DNA of 64,000 bases, from contig NC_088681.1 in assembly GCF_950023065.1 (NCBI RefSeq), forward strand, positions 3,348,001 to 3,412,000, written 5' to 3'. The number at the start of each line of letters is the position of its first letter. Position 1 is the stretch's first letter. The stretch is from Planococcus citri (lineage: Eukaryota; Arthropoda; Insecta; Hemiptera; Pseudococcidae). The notes below the pieces were generated by a model. It saw only the letters and a list, made by a program, of their open reading frames with translations. It did no database searches and had not been told where the DNA came from. A program made the position numbers and the translations under genes. Below, in pieces: positions 1 through 10,261 of the stretch.

Positions 1-95
1 ACTAATCCGAGGTCGCCGAGTCCGAATCTGGTGTCCATTCGTGTCGAAGGACGCTGCTTCAGAAAGAAATTGCGACTATTTCACAGACATCTGAA

Positions 96-310
96 TTCAA
101 AAATGTCGTTATTTCAAAAACTTTGCCATTTTGGGGTCAAATGGATACTAAAAATGGTTTCCTCGTGTCCAAAAAGGTCACCTACGACCCTTTCTACGCC
201 TTAAATTTCACCCCAAAGCCCAGAAAATGTTTTTAAATATACGACTGTGGCGACTGTGGCGCTATCAATAATGTAAAAAGTGAACTAACTGCTTGAAAAG
301 AGAACAAATT
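96..310. repeat. Direct repeat, left copy (pairs with 4068-4270)
   Basis: A ~200-bp stretch including 'aaaatgtcgttatttcaaaaa', 'tcctcgtgt', 'acgaccctt' and 'aatgtaaaaagtgaacta' recurs in the same orientation at 4068-4270 with scattered substitutions and small indels. The two copies flank the 501-3882 foldback element. They may be two copies of one older dispersed repeat; no coding potential is visible. Confidence 0.7.
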
Positions 311-500
311 TTGAAAAAAAAATGATGCAGCGCTGCAGATGGCTAAAACAGAAACTTCTTTTGTTAAAGTTGAAAAATGAATTTAAATTGCCTTTTTCTA
401 TGTTCAAATCATCAGGATTACAAAAAAACTTCTTAATTTCACCACCTGAAGCGCTTCAATGAAAATTTTTAAATTTGTTCTCTGTTTCATTTGATGGTAT
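311..500. other. AT-rich unique sequence
   Basis: Nothing recognisable between the left direct repeat and the foldback terminus, apart from a short palindromic GCAGCGCTGC near 318. Confidence 0.5.
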
Positions 501-605
501 ACAGTATGACACAGAAGTAGTGCCCCCTGGCTTATATTTCTAAGTGGAAAGAGCTAGAGAGATGAATGAAGCGGTGTTGGATAGGGAAAAATGAGGGCTT
601 TTTTC

Positions 606-864
606 AGGCCCATGCACAGGGTGTCCATAAATTGAAAAACCGGTTTGGTCAATAAATTCAAACTGGTTTTTATTGGCGCAATGTATTCTACACACCAAGG
701 CGACAAAAACGTGATATGAATTTTTTGAAACCGGTTTGTTAATTTGCAACCGGTTAACAAAAAATACCCAAAAATTGTAGATAGAGAAAAAAGTTTGAAA
801 CAAAAGTTGTAGAGCGTGAAAAATTACACAATTCTGCCTAATCACATTTTGAACCCGGTTTATT
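606..864. repeat. Inner inverted repeat of FB1, left arm (partner 2005-2283)
   Basis: The left arm runs from GGCCCATGCACAGGGTGTCC to the ACCCGGTTTATTGGTTCG region. Its reverse complement appears at 2005-2283 over most of its length, including 'cgtgatatgaattttttgaaa' and 'attacacaattctgcctaatcaca'. Copies of CCGGTTT occur every few tens of bases. Short ORFs on both strands here are by-products of the repeat. Confidence 0.8.
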
Positions 865-1250
865 GGTTCGCATTTAGCAACTGGTTTTTGACAATCACCT
901 AAAAATTATTGAAGATAGAGAAAAATGCTTTGAAACAACAGTTGTAGAGCGTGAAGAATTGAACCATTTTTGCTGGTCGGATTTTGAAACCGGTTCATTA
1001 ATTTGCAACCAGTTATCAAAATTACCTAAAAATTGGAGATAGAGAAAAAAGTTTGAAACAAAAGTTGTAGAGCTTGAAAAATTACACATTTCTGTCTAAT
1101 CACATTTTGAAACTGGTTTATTGGTTCGCATTTAGCAACCGGTTTTTGACAATCACCTAAAAATTATTGAAGATAGAGAAAAATGCTTTGAAACAACAGT
1201 TGTAGAGCGTGAGAAAAATGAACCATTTTTGCTGACCGGATTTTGAACAT
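841..1250. repeat. Tandem direct duplication, period ~258 bp, within FB1
   Basis: The block from 'cacattttgaa.c.ggtttattggttcgc' through 'gaaacaacagttgtagagcgtg' occurs at about 841-950 and again at 1099-1211. A partial inverted copy follows at 1290-1410. This shows internal duplication plus inversion within the foldback element. Confidence 0.7.
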
Positions 1251-1414
1251 GGCTAATTAACTTACAATCAGGTAACTTTTGATGGCTTGCTGTGATTTAA
1301 TGAACTGGTTTCAAAATCTGATCAGCAAAAATGGTTCAAGTTTTCACGCTCTACAACTTTGATTTCAAACATTTTTCCCTATCTTCAATTTTTAGGCGAT
1401 TGTCAAAAACGGGT

Positions 1415-1990
1415 TGTTAGAGTAGGAAGTATATGCCTTAAAGCCACTACCAATATTCGTCAATAAAGCATACTCGTATGTCAACCCTTTACCAATCTGG
1501 TAACAACAGGCGTACCTAAACTCGTCGCAGTTCTTAAACGACAAGAGTCGAGAATTGACAAGTTTAAAGTACCCTAAAATACAGGAGAGCTCAGGCCCTC
1601 GGTTAAAGGTTTTTTATGTCTATTTAAGGTCATTATTTCGATTAAGTTATTTGTGTTAAGTTCTTTTTCCGTTTGTAATAATTCGTTATTGTAAACCCTT
1701 TTTTGTATAATACAAGTTCGAGTACATATGTGCGTAGTTATTTACTCGTGTACTTTCTTATGATAAATATCTGTGGTAAAATCCCTATTCGCGCACCTAT
1801 AGCCGGGGTAAGTAATTTCATTCTAGCAGTGGCTAATTACAATAAGTGAATAGGGAACACACTAAGTACATAACTCTCTGTGCGAATTCCAATTGTTGTG
1901 CACTTAGTATGGCTAGCAAGCATCACACTACGATCTGAGAACTTATTCGTTACCTCACGAAAAAGCTCTCTAACGTCTAGTTATTTATCA
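1415..1990. mobile_element. Solo LTR inserted into FB1
   Basis: A 576-bp block begins TGTTAGAGTAGG and ends TTTATCA, giving TG...CA ends. It is flanked by GGGT at 1411-1414 and GGGT at 1991-1994, which reads as a 4-bp target-site duplication. Removing the block and one GGGT restores the inverted-repeat sequence of the host element, as judged against the intact sister arm near 1129-1145. That is strong internal evidence for insertion. There is no internal gag/pol, so it is a recombined solo LTR, probably Ty3/gypsy-class on duplication length. A 5-bp GGGTT reading would instead suit a Pao-type element. Confidence 0.8.
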
Positions 1991-2334
1991 GGGTTACTAA
2001 AAATACGAATCAATGAACCGGTTTCAGAATGTGATTAGGCAGAATTGTGTAATTTTTAACGCTCTACCTACAACTTTTGTTTCAAACTTTTTTCTCCATC
2101 TTCTACATTTTTTGGATATTTTTTGTCAACTGGTTGCAAATCAACGAACCAGTTTCAAAAAATTCATATCACGTTTTTGTCGCCTTGGTGTGTAGAATAA
2201 GCACATTGCGCCAATAAAAACCAGTTTGAATTTTTTGACCAAACTGGTTTTTTAATTTGTGGACACCTTGTGCATGGGCCTGAAATTTTCAAGGTTGCTT
2301 TTGAAAGCCCTTATTTTTCCCTACCCCCATGCAG

Positions 2335-2525
2335 AAAAATAGTACTACTAAAGTAATACTAAAAGCAGTACTACTTTCAGTAGTACTAAATTGAGCAATT
2401 CAGTTCTACTGACAGTACTACTAAGAAGTATTATTGTAGTACTAGGTACTGAAAAAGTATTACTGCAGTACTACTAGGACATATTACTGCAGTACTACTC
2501 AAAAGAACTGTACCTAGTACTACAT
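2335..2525. repeat. AGTACT/AGTACTAC degenerate repeats, left block
   Basis: Dense degenerate copies of AGTACTAC and its complement GTAGTACT. AGTACT is itself palindromic. A second block at 3520-3775 has the same composition in opposing arrangement, so the two may pair as part of FB1. No coding signal. Confidence 0.75.
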
Positions 2526-2660
2526 TTAAAATTTTTAAATTAATTTTTAAAAATATTGAGTACATTTGGCACGATTCATGTTATTACTAATCGTTTTACA
2601 TTTTATCCACCGAATCATTAATTCATATACCATCCAATTCCATTAACGAAAATTTCCTAC

Positions 2661-2730
2661 CTAACCTGAGATTCGAACCTGCGACCCTACGTTCCTAACT
2701 GCGTAACCTTAACCACTAGACTATGGGGAC
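2661..2730 (-). pseudogene. tRNA-derived sequence (tRNA pseudogene or SINE head)
   Basis: On the minus strand an A-box-like TAGTCTAGTGG is followed ~40 bp later by a B-box-like GGTTCGAATC, with total length near 70 nt as in a tRNA. The acceptor strands do not pair (GTCCCCA has no TGGGGAC partner) and the T-arm stem has mismatches. It is therefore not a functional tRNA gene; a SINE head or decayed tRNA copy fits better. No SINE body with a clear tail was identified downstream. Confidence 0.65.
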
Positions 2731-2739
2731 TTCAATGGA

Positions 2740-3515
2740 TATAGCACATTTTGAACAACATAAGCACATTATCCTTGTTATTCTGAAATATTTTCATTTT
2801 TTTAAAAATTGCAGTACATTATTAGTAAGGAAATTGTTTTAATGATATCAAATATTTTTTTTGCTGCACCAAATACCGCAGATAGCAATTTTATTTACGT
2901 TTTGTCAGTTTCATGCAATTTTGAGACAAATGATGACACTTTATAGCGCATATTTTTGCATATTTTTGGAATAAACAAATGCAAATGCTTATTTCAGTTT
3001 AAAAAAACGTTGATTTTGAGGTTTTATCAGTTTGAAAAATGGGAAAAAACAAAAATTTTGAAATTGTCAATACAAAAAAATGAATGTTTTTTTTATAGCC
3101 TATAATATGAAAATTAAAAACGATGATCGATGCATTTGTGTTTTAAAAAAATTAATGTTTGACGTTTTTTTAGGTTTTTTGATAGCTCATTGAAAATACA
3201 TACCTACATTTTGATACCTACCCATAATGGAGCAGTTTTATAGCACTTATTTCTGCTGTTTTTGGTTTCTTAGCACAATAATATTAATGAAATGCGTTTT
3301 TTTTTTTTTTTTTTAGATTGTAACCACTTATTATGAGCGCTTTTTTTGCTGTTTTTCGAGCATATAGAAATAATTGCCGTATTTATTAGCTACATAATTT
3401 TTTAAATTTCAGAAAAAACGTGTGCTGGGCAGGTATAATTGAAATTCAAACTCACATACCTATTTTTAACAAATAAGTTTAAGCTTGAACATTGACCATA
3501 AAATGAGAAATTTGT
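2740..3515. other. AT-rich interior of FB1
   Basis: Homopolymer-rich sequence (a poly-T run near 3297-3315) with no ORF of note and no recognised repeat. It is enclosed by the AGTACT blocks. Confidence 0.5.
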
Positions 3516-3519
3516 CTAA

Positions 3520-3775
3520 AGTAGTATTTAGAATGGTACTATAGTACTACTTGATACCACAATAACGAAGTAGTACTGAATAGTCTTACCTAAAGTAGTA
3601 CTGGAATAGTACTATCGCATTACTTGGTATCCCAATACTGAAGTACTACTGAATAGTTACACAGAAGTAGTACTGAAGTAATACTAAGTACTACTTAGTT
3701 CTACAGTACTGAATTAGTACTCAATAGTTTTACAGAAATAGTACTGAAGTAGTACTATAGTACTACTCATCTATG
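3520..3775. repeat. AGTACT/AGTACTAC degenerate repeats, right block
   Basis: Many copies of GTAGTACT, AATAGTACTA and AGTACTAC; the counterpart of 2335-2525. It ends just before the right FB1 inverted repeat at about 3780. Confidence 0.75.
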
Positions 3776-4067
3776 ATTTTCTTGCATGGGCCCAGTGCCG
3801 CTTCATTCAATATTCATCACTCTAGCTCTTTCCACTTAGAAATGAAAGCCACCGGGCACTTATACTTCTGAGTCATACTGTCTTTAGATAGCGCTGCTAT
3901 CACGTTTTTGGAATTATCGTTTTTGTGTTAATTAAACACTATTTTAATGTACAAGGGGTCAAATATTAGTAATTAGGCTTCGCTGATTACGAATACATCA
4001 TCAATATCACAGATCACTGCATAGAGCATACCTACTGCATTTTCAACTTTGAAACTTTGAACTTCAC

Positions 4068-4270
4068 CTGAAAAATGTCGCTATTTCAAAAACTATACAC
4101 TTTGGGGCCCAATGGATACCAGAAATAGATTCCTCGTGTTCAAAAAGCTCACCCACGACCCTTTGAATGCTTCCATGAGTTCAACCTAAAGCTCATAATT
4201 TTTTTCAAATTTACGACTTTGGCGCCATCTGTGATGTAAAAAGTGAACTAATTCCTTAAAAAGAGGAAAA
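4068..4270. repeat. Direct repeat, right copy (pairs with 96-310)
   Basis: Same orientation and block order as 96-310: 'aaaatgtcgctatttcaaaaa', 'tcctcgtgt', 'acgaccctt', 'gatgtaaaaagtgaacta'. Offset about 3.97 kb. Confidence 0.7.
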
Positions 4271-5965
4271 TACAAAATGTATTCGCCGTTCGAAAAAACC
4301 TCCCTAGCCAAATTTTCAGCTCAATTCGTGATGAAATATTTTTTTTTTTGCCCAATGTCACTGTTACCTATCTTAATGATTGAAGAAGTCGATTCGGAGA
4401 CAATTTTTGTCTATTTTTTTTTTTAGCTTATCTACTCTGTGTCTGTCTGTAGCTGTACATCAATCTATTTACGTAATATGTACATATATTATGAGAATGC
4501 CAAAAATGCATTCATTACTCACAGTATTTTAATTATGATTTTTGCATTGTTCAAGGTAGTTTGCGATGAAGCGGTGATATTCAAGTTGGAGGTGATCAAA
4601 CCGACACTGACGATGCACATTCTGGCAAGATGGTGGTGAATATCTCCTCAGCACTCAGCACTCGGCTGAATCGACGAGCATTTTTTTCGAGCCTTCAAAA
4701 ATTTATTGGGTAGCAACTTACCTGTTCTGTATTTTTTTTCTGTTGTTTGGTTTGTTTTGAATTTATTAAAAAATTATCCAAGTTTTTTATACTTACCAGT
4801 TTATTACCTATGATTAAAATGTCCCTTAGTTTATCTAGGTATATGCTTGAGGAGTCAAGGTTAGTGCAGCTTTGCTTCAATTTGAATTACTTGGTTCTCA
4901 TATTTTTTTTCAATTTTCTATATTATTTGTAGGTATTTCTTTTTTTTATAAGTTCAACTTTTATTTATTTATTTTTCATTTATTACCTAGGTATATTGTT
5001 TTACTGTATTTCTTTGATTTTTTGTTTGTTTTAGGTTTTACTTTTTATACAAACACACTTACCGTAAACCATTACAAACTTTCTACTCCCAATCCTCAAC
5101 TCATAGAAAATACTAAACGATGTCTGAGAATTACTACGACAAGGTATATAATAAACGAAGGGTAACAACGTAAAGTATCTCAACTGCGAACGTTAATTGG
5201 AAAACGTGCAGATTACCTCAACGGCCAGCAGGGTCGAAATTTACTACGCGATGTAAAAATTCAAAGATCAATTAGGCCGCTTGGTAGCTAATATTCGATT
5301 GGCTGTAGGCTTTAATCTCGACTAAAGAGTTACCCCTTTATCGTCATTCAAATAAGCACTTCGTCTCGTAATTGATAGTATTACGAAATAATATTAGCCG
5401 ACTAAATTAACTCGTTTTAGTTTCTCTTCCGTCTTCGTTATTCCATGCCCCCTTTACGAATACGAAACTGAAACTGTACAGTGACGATGCGACGCAACGT
5501 GCCTGACCGAGAATTTAATATCGATAAATTTCTTCCCTCGAGCTTTTATTACCTTCTTTAGGTGGTTAAAAGTGATAACGTTGTAAAAGTTTGCGAGGTG
5601 ATTTTTTTTTTTATTTATTAAAACCAAAATGTATGTATATCTATTACCTCTGTACCTCCACCTACTTGTATTCCGTGGCTAGATGATGATTATTTTTAGA
5701 CTTAGCAGTTGCACTCGCAAGATCTGTAGGCTGATGTGTGAATGTTGAGTTTTGGTGGAATGTGTGTTTTATTTTATTCATTTTCCTCCTTTGATGAAAT
5801 AATTTTTTTGCTTTTTGACGAATTCTTTTATTTTATTTTTCTCAGAGTCAGATAGTTTCCAGTGGTTTATTTGTTGATCTCGCAGAATTTCATGCAAAAA
5901 GTATGAAAACAAATACCTATTGGTACGTCTGTGTGGACATATAGTTGGAAATCTCTTTCAACTAA
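4271..5965. other. Non-repetitive AT-rich sequence, no gene seen
   Basis: Contains several short ORFs rich in Phe, Leu and Ile, as expected from T-rich DNA, without family resemblance or splice context. It lies 3' of the minus-strand host gene and could be intergenic or part of a neighbouring intron. Confidence 0.5.
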
Positions 5966-7361
5966 CAAGAGAACCTCTTGAGGTGTCCGCCTCTGATTTG
6001 AACGGGACCGCCGTTTTTGGAAAAAGCATGTTCTAAAACCCCCAAATCCAAATTTTCAGCTGCCCAAGTTCATTTTTCGATTTTTGGCGAATTTTTGAAA
6101 ATCCAAAATTGACTAACTAAGTATATCTATTTTGGTGATTTATGTTTTTTTTTTGAAAAGTACGTACTTGATCAGAAAAAATGTTCAAAATAAGTCCTAA
6201 AATTGATATTAACCCCTCAAATCCAAATTTCACCATTTCCAGCCATTCTGGAGCCTCCAGTGCTATTTTTCAATTTCTCCAGAATTCTGAATTTGCTCCA
6301 GAAGGCGTGAATATGAAGTTGGGAAGCTAAAAATCGAGTTGTGAGTTATACTCGACATGTTTACGAATTTATTCACATTTGAGCCGATTCTGGAGCGGAT
6401 ACCTCGAGAGTGGTTTTTTGACCAGCTTTTTTCATAATAAAAATATCCAAAAATTAAAGGGAGGCCCAAGAAAGGTTGGAAATGGCGAAATTTGCTCTCG
6501 TATGGTTAATTAATGACGAAATACAGCGACTCGCGCAAATTTCAAAAATTTTCTCACAAAGGAGAAATTTTTGATTTATAGATATTTTTATTTTGAAAAA
6601 AAACCTGGTCAAAAAACCACTCTTGATGGGACACTCCAAAAATCGGCTCAAATGTGGATAAATTCGTTAAACATGTCGAGTATAACTCACAACTCGATTT
6701 TTAGCTGCCCAACTTCATATTCTCGCCTTCTGGATCAAATTCAAAATTCTGGAGAAATTGAAAAATCGCGCTGGAGCCTCCAGAATAGCTGGAAATGGCG
6801 CAATTCGCCCTCGTGGGCTTAGTTCATGACAAAATACTGCGATTCGCGCAAATTTCAAAAATTGTATCACAAACGAGAAATTTTTGATTTTTGAATATTT
6901 TTATTTTTAAAAAAAGTTTGTCAAAAAACCACTCTTGAGGTGTCCGCTCCAGAATCGACTCAAATGTTGATAAACTCGTTAAACAGGTCGAGTATAACAC
7001 ACAACCCGATTTTTAGCTGTCCAACTTCATATTCACGCCTTCTGGAGCAAATTCAGAATTCTGGAGAAATTTAAAAATAGCACTGGAGACTCCAGAATGG
7101 CTGGAAATGGTGAAATTTGGATTTGAGGGGTTAATATCAGTTTTAGGACTTATTTTGAACATTTTTTCTGATCAAGTACGTACTTTCAAAAAAAAGCATA
7201 AATCACCAAAATAGTCAATTTTGGATTTTCAAAAATTTTCCAAAAAATCGAAAAATGAACTTGGGCAGCTGAAAATTTGGATTTGGGGGTTTTAGAACAT
7301 GCTCTTTCCCAAAATCGCGGTCCCGTTCAAATCGGAGGTGGATACCTCAAGGGTTCCCCTG
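5966..7361. mobile_element. Foldback element FB2, CTGGAGCCTCCAG-bearing
   Basis: The left arm starts CAAGAGAACCTCTTGAGGTG. The right end is its imperfect reverse complement, ending at 7361. About 0.45-0.5 kb pairs, including 'gatttgaacgggaccg', 'aagttcatttttcgattttt' and 'gaaggcgtgaatatgaagtt'. The ~300-bp unit with CTGGAGCCTCCAG is repeated inside in both orientations. A relative lies at 56043-57279. The small ORFs that look alike at both loci are repeat sequence read through, not genes. Confidence 0.75.
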
Positions 7362-7470
7362 TAAGATGAAGAAAATTAAACGCAAATTGTAAACACATTG
7401 TATATATTTAAATTTAACTTGTTTTTTTGGCAAACATACGTACAATGGGTACACATAAATTTCAAAAATG

Positions 7471-9346
7471 TAGCAGGCCATGTGGTAAGGGAGCTTGTTG
7501 TCAGAAAGAAAAATTTTCAGAGAATTTAATGAGAATAAAATTGAATCTCGATTTTCAAGGGGAAAGGGCTTAGTAAAACATTCTTTGTAAACGCTTGATT
7601 TGTAATAATGAATTTACTGATTTTTTCGAACCAACCTCAGCGAGAACAATGGAGTGTTGTATGTAGAATTATTCAAAAGTGATCTTGTAATCTATCAAAG
7701 TAGATTAAAATTTAACAAAAATTTCAAAAATTGTGACGAAACTGTCTTTTGTATGAATTAGAAGAATTTTGAGCCCAAAATTGGGTCATATTTATGAGAT
7801 TTTTGAAAAAGTGTAAAAAAATCGATCAAAATAGATTGAAATTTTACGAAAATATCCAATTTTTTCAACAGAAATTTTTATTGATTATTTTTTTTATAGA
7901 TTTTTGATCCTAAAACTGGGTTATATTTTAGAGAATTTTGGAACCAGTGTAAATCGAGCTATTCAAATGGGTAAAATTTCGAAAATAAAATTCAATTATT
8001 TCGACGAATATGTTTTTTGAGTGCTTTCTAAGATTTTCTACCCCAAGAAAGGTTCATGTATGTGATTTTTGAAAAAATTTCAGGTAATTTATCAAAATTG
8101 ATTGAAATTTTGAGATGAATTCAAATTATTTTGGCAGAAATAATTTTGAGGATTTCTTGGAATTTTTGAGTATTAAAAACTGGACCATAACTTGGAATTG
8201 AGAAAAAATCCATGCGACCTTTTAATATGTTTTAAAATTTTGCCAAGGTATTATTTATTTCTACCAAAATGTTTTTCAGCATTTTGTGAAAATTTTGAGC
8301 CAAAAATTGAGCCATATTTTCGAGAATTTTTGGACAAGTGCAATGTGACCAATCATAAATCATTTTTTTTCATTTTTATGCTTTAAAAAATATTTTTGTG
8401 GATTTTTTAGCAGAAAAAAAATGAGTTCTCGTTTTTGGAATGTTTGAAAAAATGTCACGTGACCTATCAAAATTAGTTGAAATTTTGAAAAAATTCAAGT
8501 ATTTCAGTATCATGATTTTTTGAATATTTCTGAAAATGTTTGAACCCAAAATTGGGTCATGTTTTCAGATATTTTTGAAAAATAATGTCATATGACCTAT
8601 CGAAATGCGTTGAAATTTAAAGGAAAATTCAAATATTGCATTCAAAATATTTTTTGAGCATTTCTGAATCATTTTTAGCTCAAGATTTGGCCATGACGTT
8701 TGAAAATATCAAAAAGTGTGGAGCGACCTATCAAAATGAGTTAAAATCTCGGAGGATTCTTGAAAAGATGTCATTCAACCGATCAAAATGGATTAAAATT
8801 TGCTGAAAAATTCAATCATTTCAACGAGAATGTTTCACGAGTTCAAAAGTTATTGGATCATATAGTTTTTGGGATTTAAAAAAATGTCACTCAACCTATC
8901 GAAATGGGCAAAACATTCGCGAAAAAATCAAATAGCTCGATCAATTTTTTTTTTCAAAGCATCTCCCAAGATTTTTTAGCTCAAAACTGATTCATGTTTT
9001 CTGAGATTCTTGAAAAAGTGCAATACAACTTGACAAATTGTGTAAAAAAATTCGCAAAAAATGCAAATTTCGCGACGAAAATGTTTTTTTAGTATCTCAT
9101 GAGATTTTTGAGCCCAAAATAATTGGATCGCCGTTTTTGAGATTTCTGAAAAAATATCCTGTGACCTGTCAAAGTTGATTAAAATCTCCATATAAATTCA
9201 AATATTTGAACATAAATATATTTTTAACATTTCTGAAGAGCTTCAACTCAAAATTGGATGAAAAAAAAGATGTTCCAGTACCCTAATTTCATTTTTTTTA
9301 AAAACAGCATTCTGCCTCTAAGCTCCCTTTCCACATACCCTGCCAC
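7471..9346. mobile_element. TIR-bounded element made of ~130-bp tandem units
   Basis: Terminal inverted repeats of ~27 bp: TAGCAGGCCATGTGGTAAGG at 7471 against the complement of CCACATACCCTGCCA ending 9346, both extended by GGGAGCTT. Between them a degenerate unit repeats about twelve times, each with 'gggtcat'-like, 'gagatttttgaaaaa' and 'acctatcaaaatg.gttgaaatttt' blocks. Successive 'gggtcat' marks fall near 7785, 7918, 8050, 8177, 8306, 8552, 8684, 8851, 8990 and 9122, giving about 122-139 bp per unit for most steps. No transposase ORF. Confidence 0.65.
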
Positions 9347-9349
9347 AAA

Positions 9350-10057
9350 TATAGATTCGCGTTACAATTTTTGCATTTTAAAAAAATGTAAACATTCTAT
9401 ACAATAATAGAAAATAACAATACTATATAAGCAAAATACCGTCGATTAAATTACAACAAAAGGTTTTGGTTTATTAATCACAATCCTCACTTTGGATATC
9501 ACTAACATACAAAAAAAATTGAGTAAAAATCATTTTTTTTCTAGATATGTTACAAATGTTGTTATTTTATTTCTTTCATCGTATAAACGTATAATAATAT
9601 GTACTAGTTCGAACGAACAATCGGTGTTTTAAAAAATGTAGTTAGGTATGTACTTGGATTTTTTTTATTAAAATAGGTACAAAAAAAATGAAACAAAATC
9701 GGATATACCTATTTTACATGTATCGTATAAAAACGAAAAAAACCGACTGAAATTTTATCTCTCTCTGTGAAAATGATATGCATAAAAAGTTAACATTTAG
9801 GTACTTGTTTGTTTGTTCGTTTGATTTTTTCATTGAACTATTGTCGATTACATTCAACTCCGCGGTATAATACTGCGTTTTTTTTCGTTTTTTTTCTTTT
9901 TTTTTGAACAGTTGCACTTAATTATATGTATAGCTGTAAACATGTATAATAAAGTTTATGTATGTACAATTTATATACGAATATAAAAAAAATAGAATAG
10001 GAGGAGAACAAAAAAACACGTCAAAACGGACGGTAAAGCATTAATTTACAGTTCTAA
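9350..10057 (-). other. Probable 3' UTR and downstream flank of the minus-strand gene
   Basis: AT-rich and non-coding, immediately after the stop codon of the terminal exon. On the minus strand AATAAA-type hexamers occur near 9661-9668 and 9555-9565, so the 3' UTR could be roughly 0.4-0.5 kb. The actual cleavage site cannot be chosen from sequence alone. Confidence 0.4.
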
Positions 10058-10251
10058 TCATCTGGCCGCTGATATAACAAATAATAACGAAGCGAAAATA
10101 AAACTGGTACGAAAGGTAATCCTGGCCGAATGATTGACCAATTTGAAATCGGCCATTGAATTCTTGGAATGTGAACCATCGGTCAGCGATATTGCATTTT
10201 TCACGATGTCGTCAGATACTCGCGAATTTTTCTGGTATTTTTCATTGTAAC
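10058..10251 (-). CDS. Terminal exon of a Thr-rich, probably GPI-anchored surface protein (lachesin/DIP-like?)
   Basis: On the minus strand an acceptor CTGTTTCAG (10252-10260) precedes an exon that completes a split codon and then reads 63 residues to a TGA at 10058-10060. The stretch begins YNEKYQKNSRVSDD and ends with a hydrophobic segment FIFASLLFVISAAR after NHSARITFRTS. A polar stretch, small residues and then a ~14-residue hydrophobic C-terminus is what a GPI-attachment signal looks like. Such tails are common in insect lachesin/DIP Ig-superfamily adhesion proteins. The frame joins exactly to the two upstream exons at 19359 and 19499. The exon and frame are well supported; the family is inferred, because no Ig domain is in view. 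A single-pass or secreted stalk protein of another family is the main alternative. Confidence 0.7.
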
Positions 10252-10261
10252 CTGAAACAGA

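Larger units (their letters stand above)
501..3882. mobile_element. Foldback (long inverted repeat) element FB1
   Basis: The ends are inverted repeats. The left end begins ACAGTATGACACAGAAGTA (501), and its inverted counterpart at the right end finishes at 3881. Both continue inward through the same 'TTTCTAAGTGGAAAGAGCTAGAG', 'GAATGAAGCGG' and 'GGCCCATGCA' blocks. Nested inside are a second inverted repeat (606-864 against 2005-2283), a ~258-bp direct duplication, AGTACT-rich arms, a solo LTR and a tRNA-derived relic. No transposase ORF is present, so it is non-autonomous, comparable in structure to foldback elements or large MITEs. Target-site duplications could not be fixed. Confidence 0.75.

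Noticed and set aside
2661..2730. Functional tRNA gene
   Set aside because: A and B boxes are present, but the acceptor stem and T-stem do not pair, so it cannot fold as a working tRNA.
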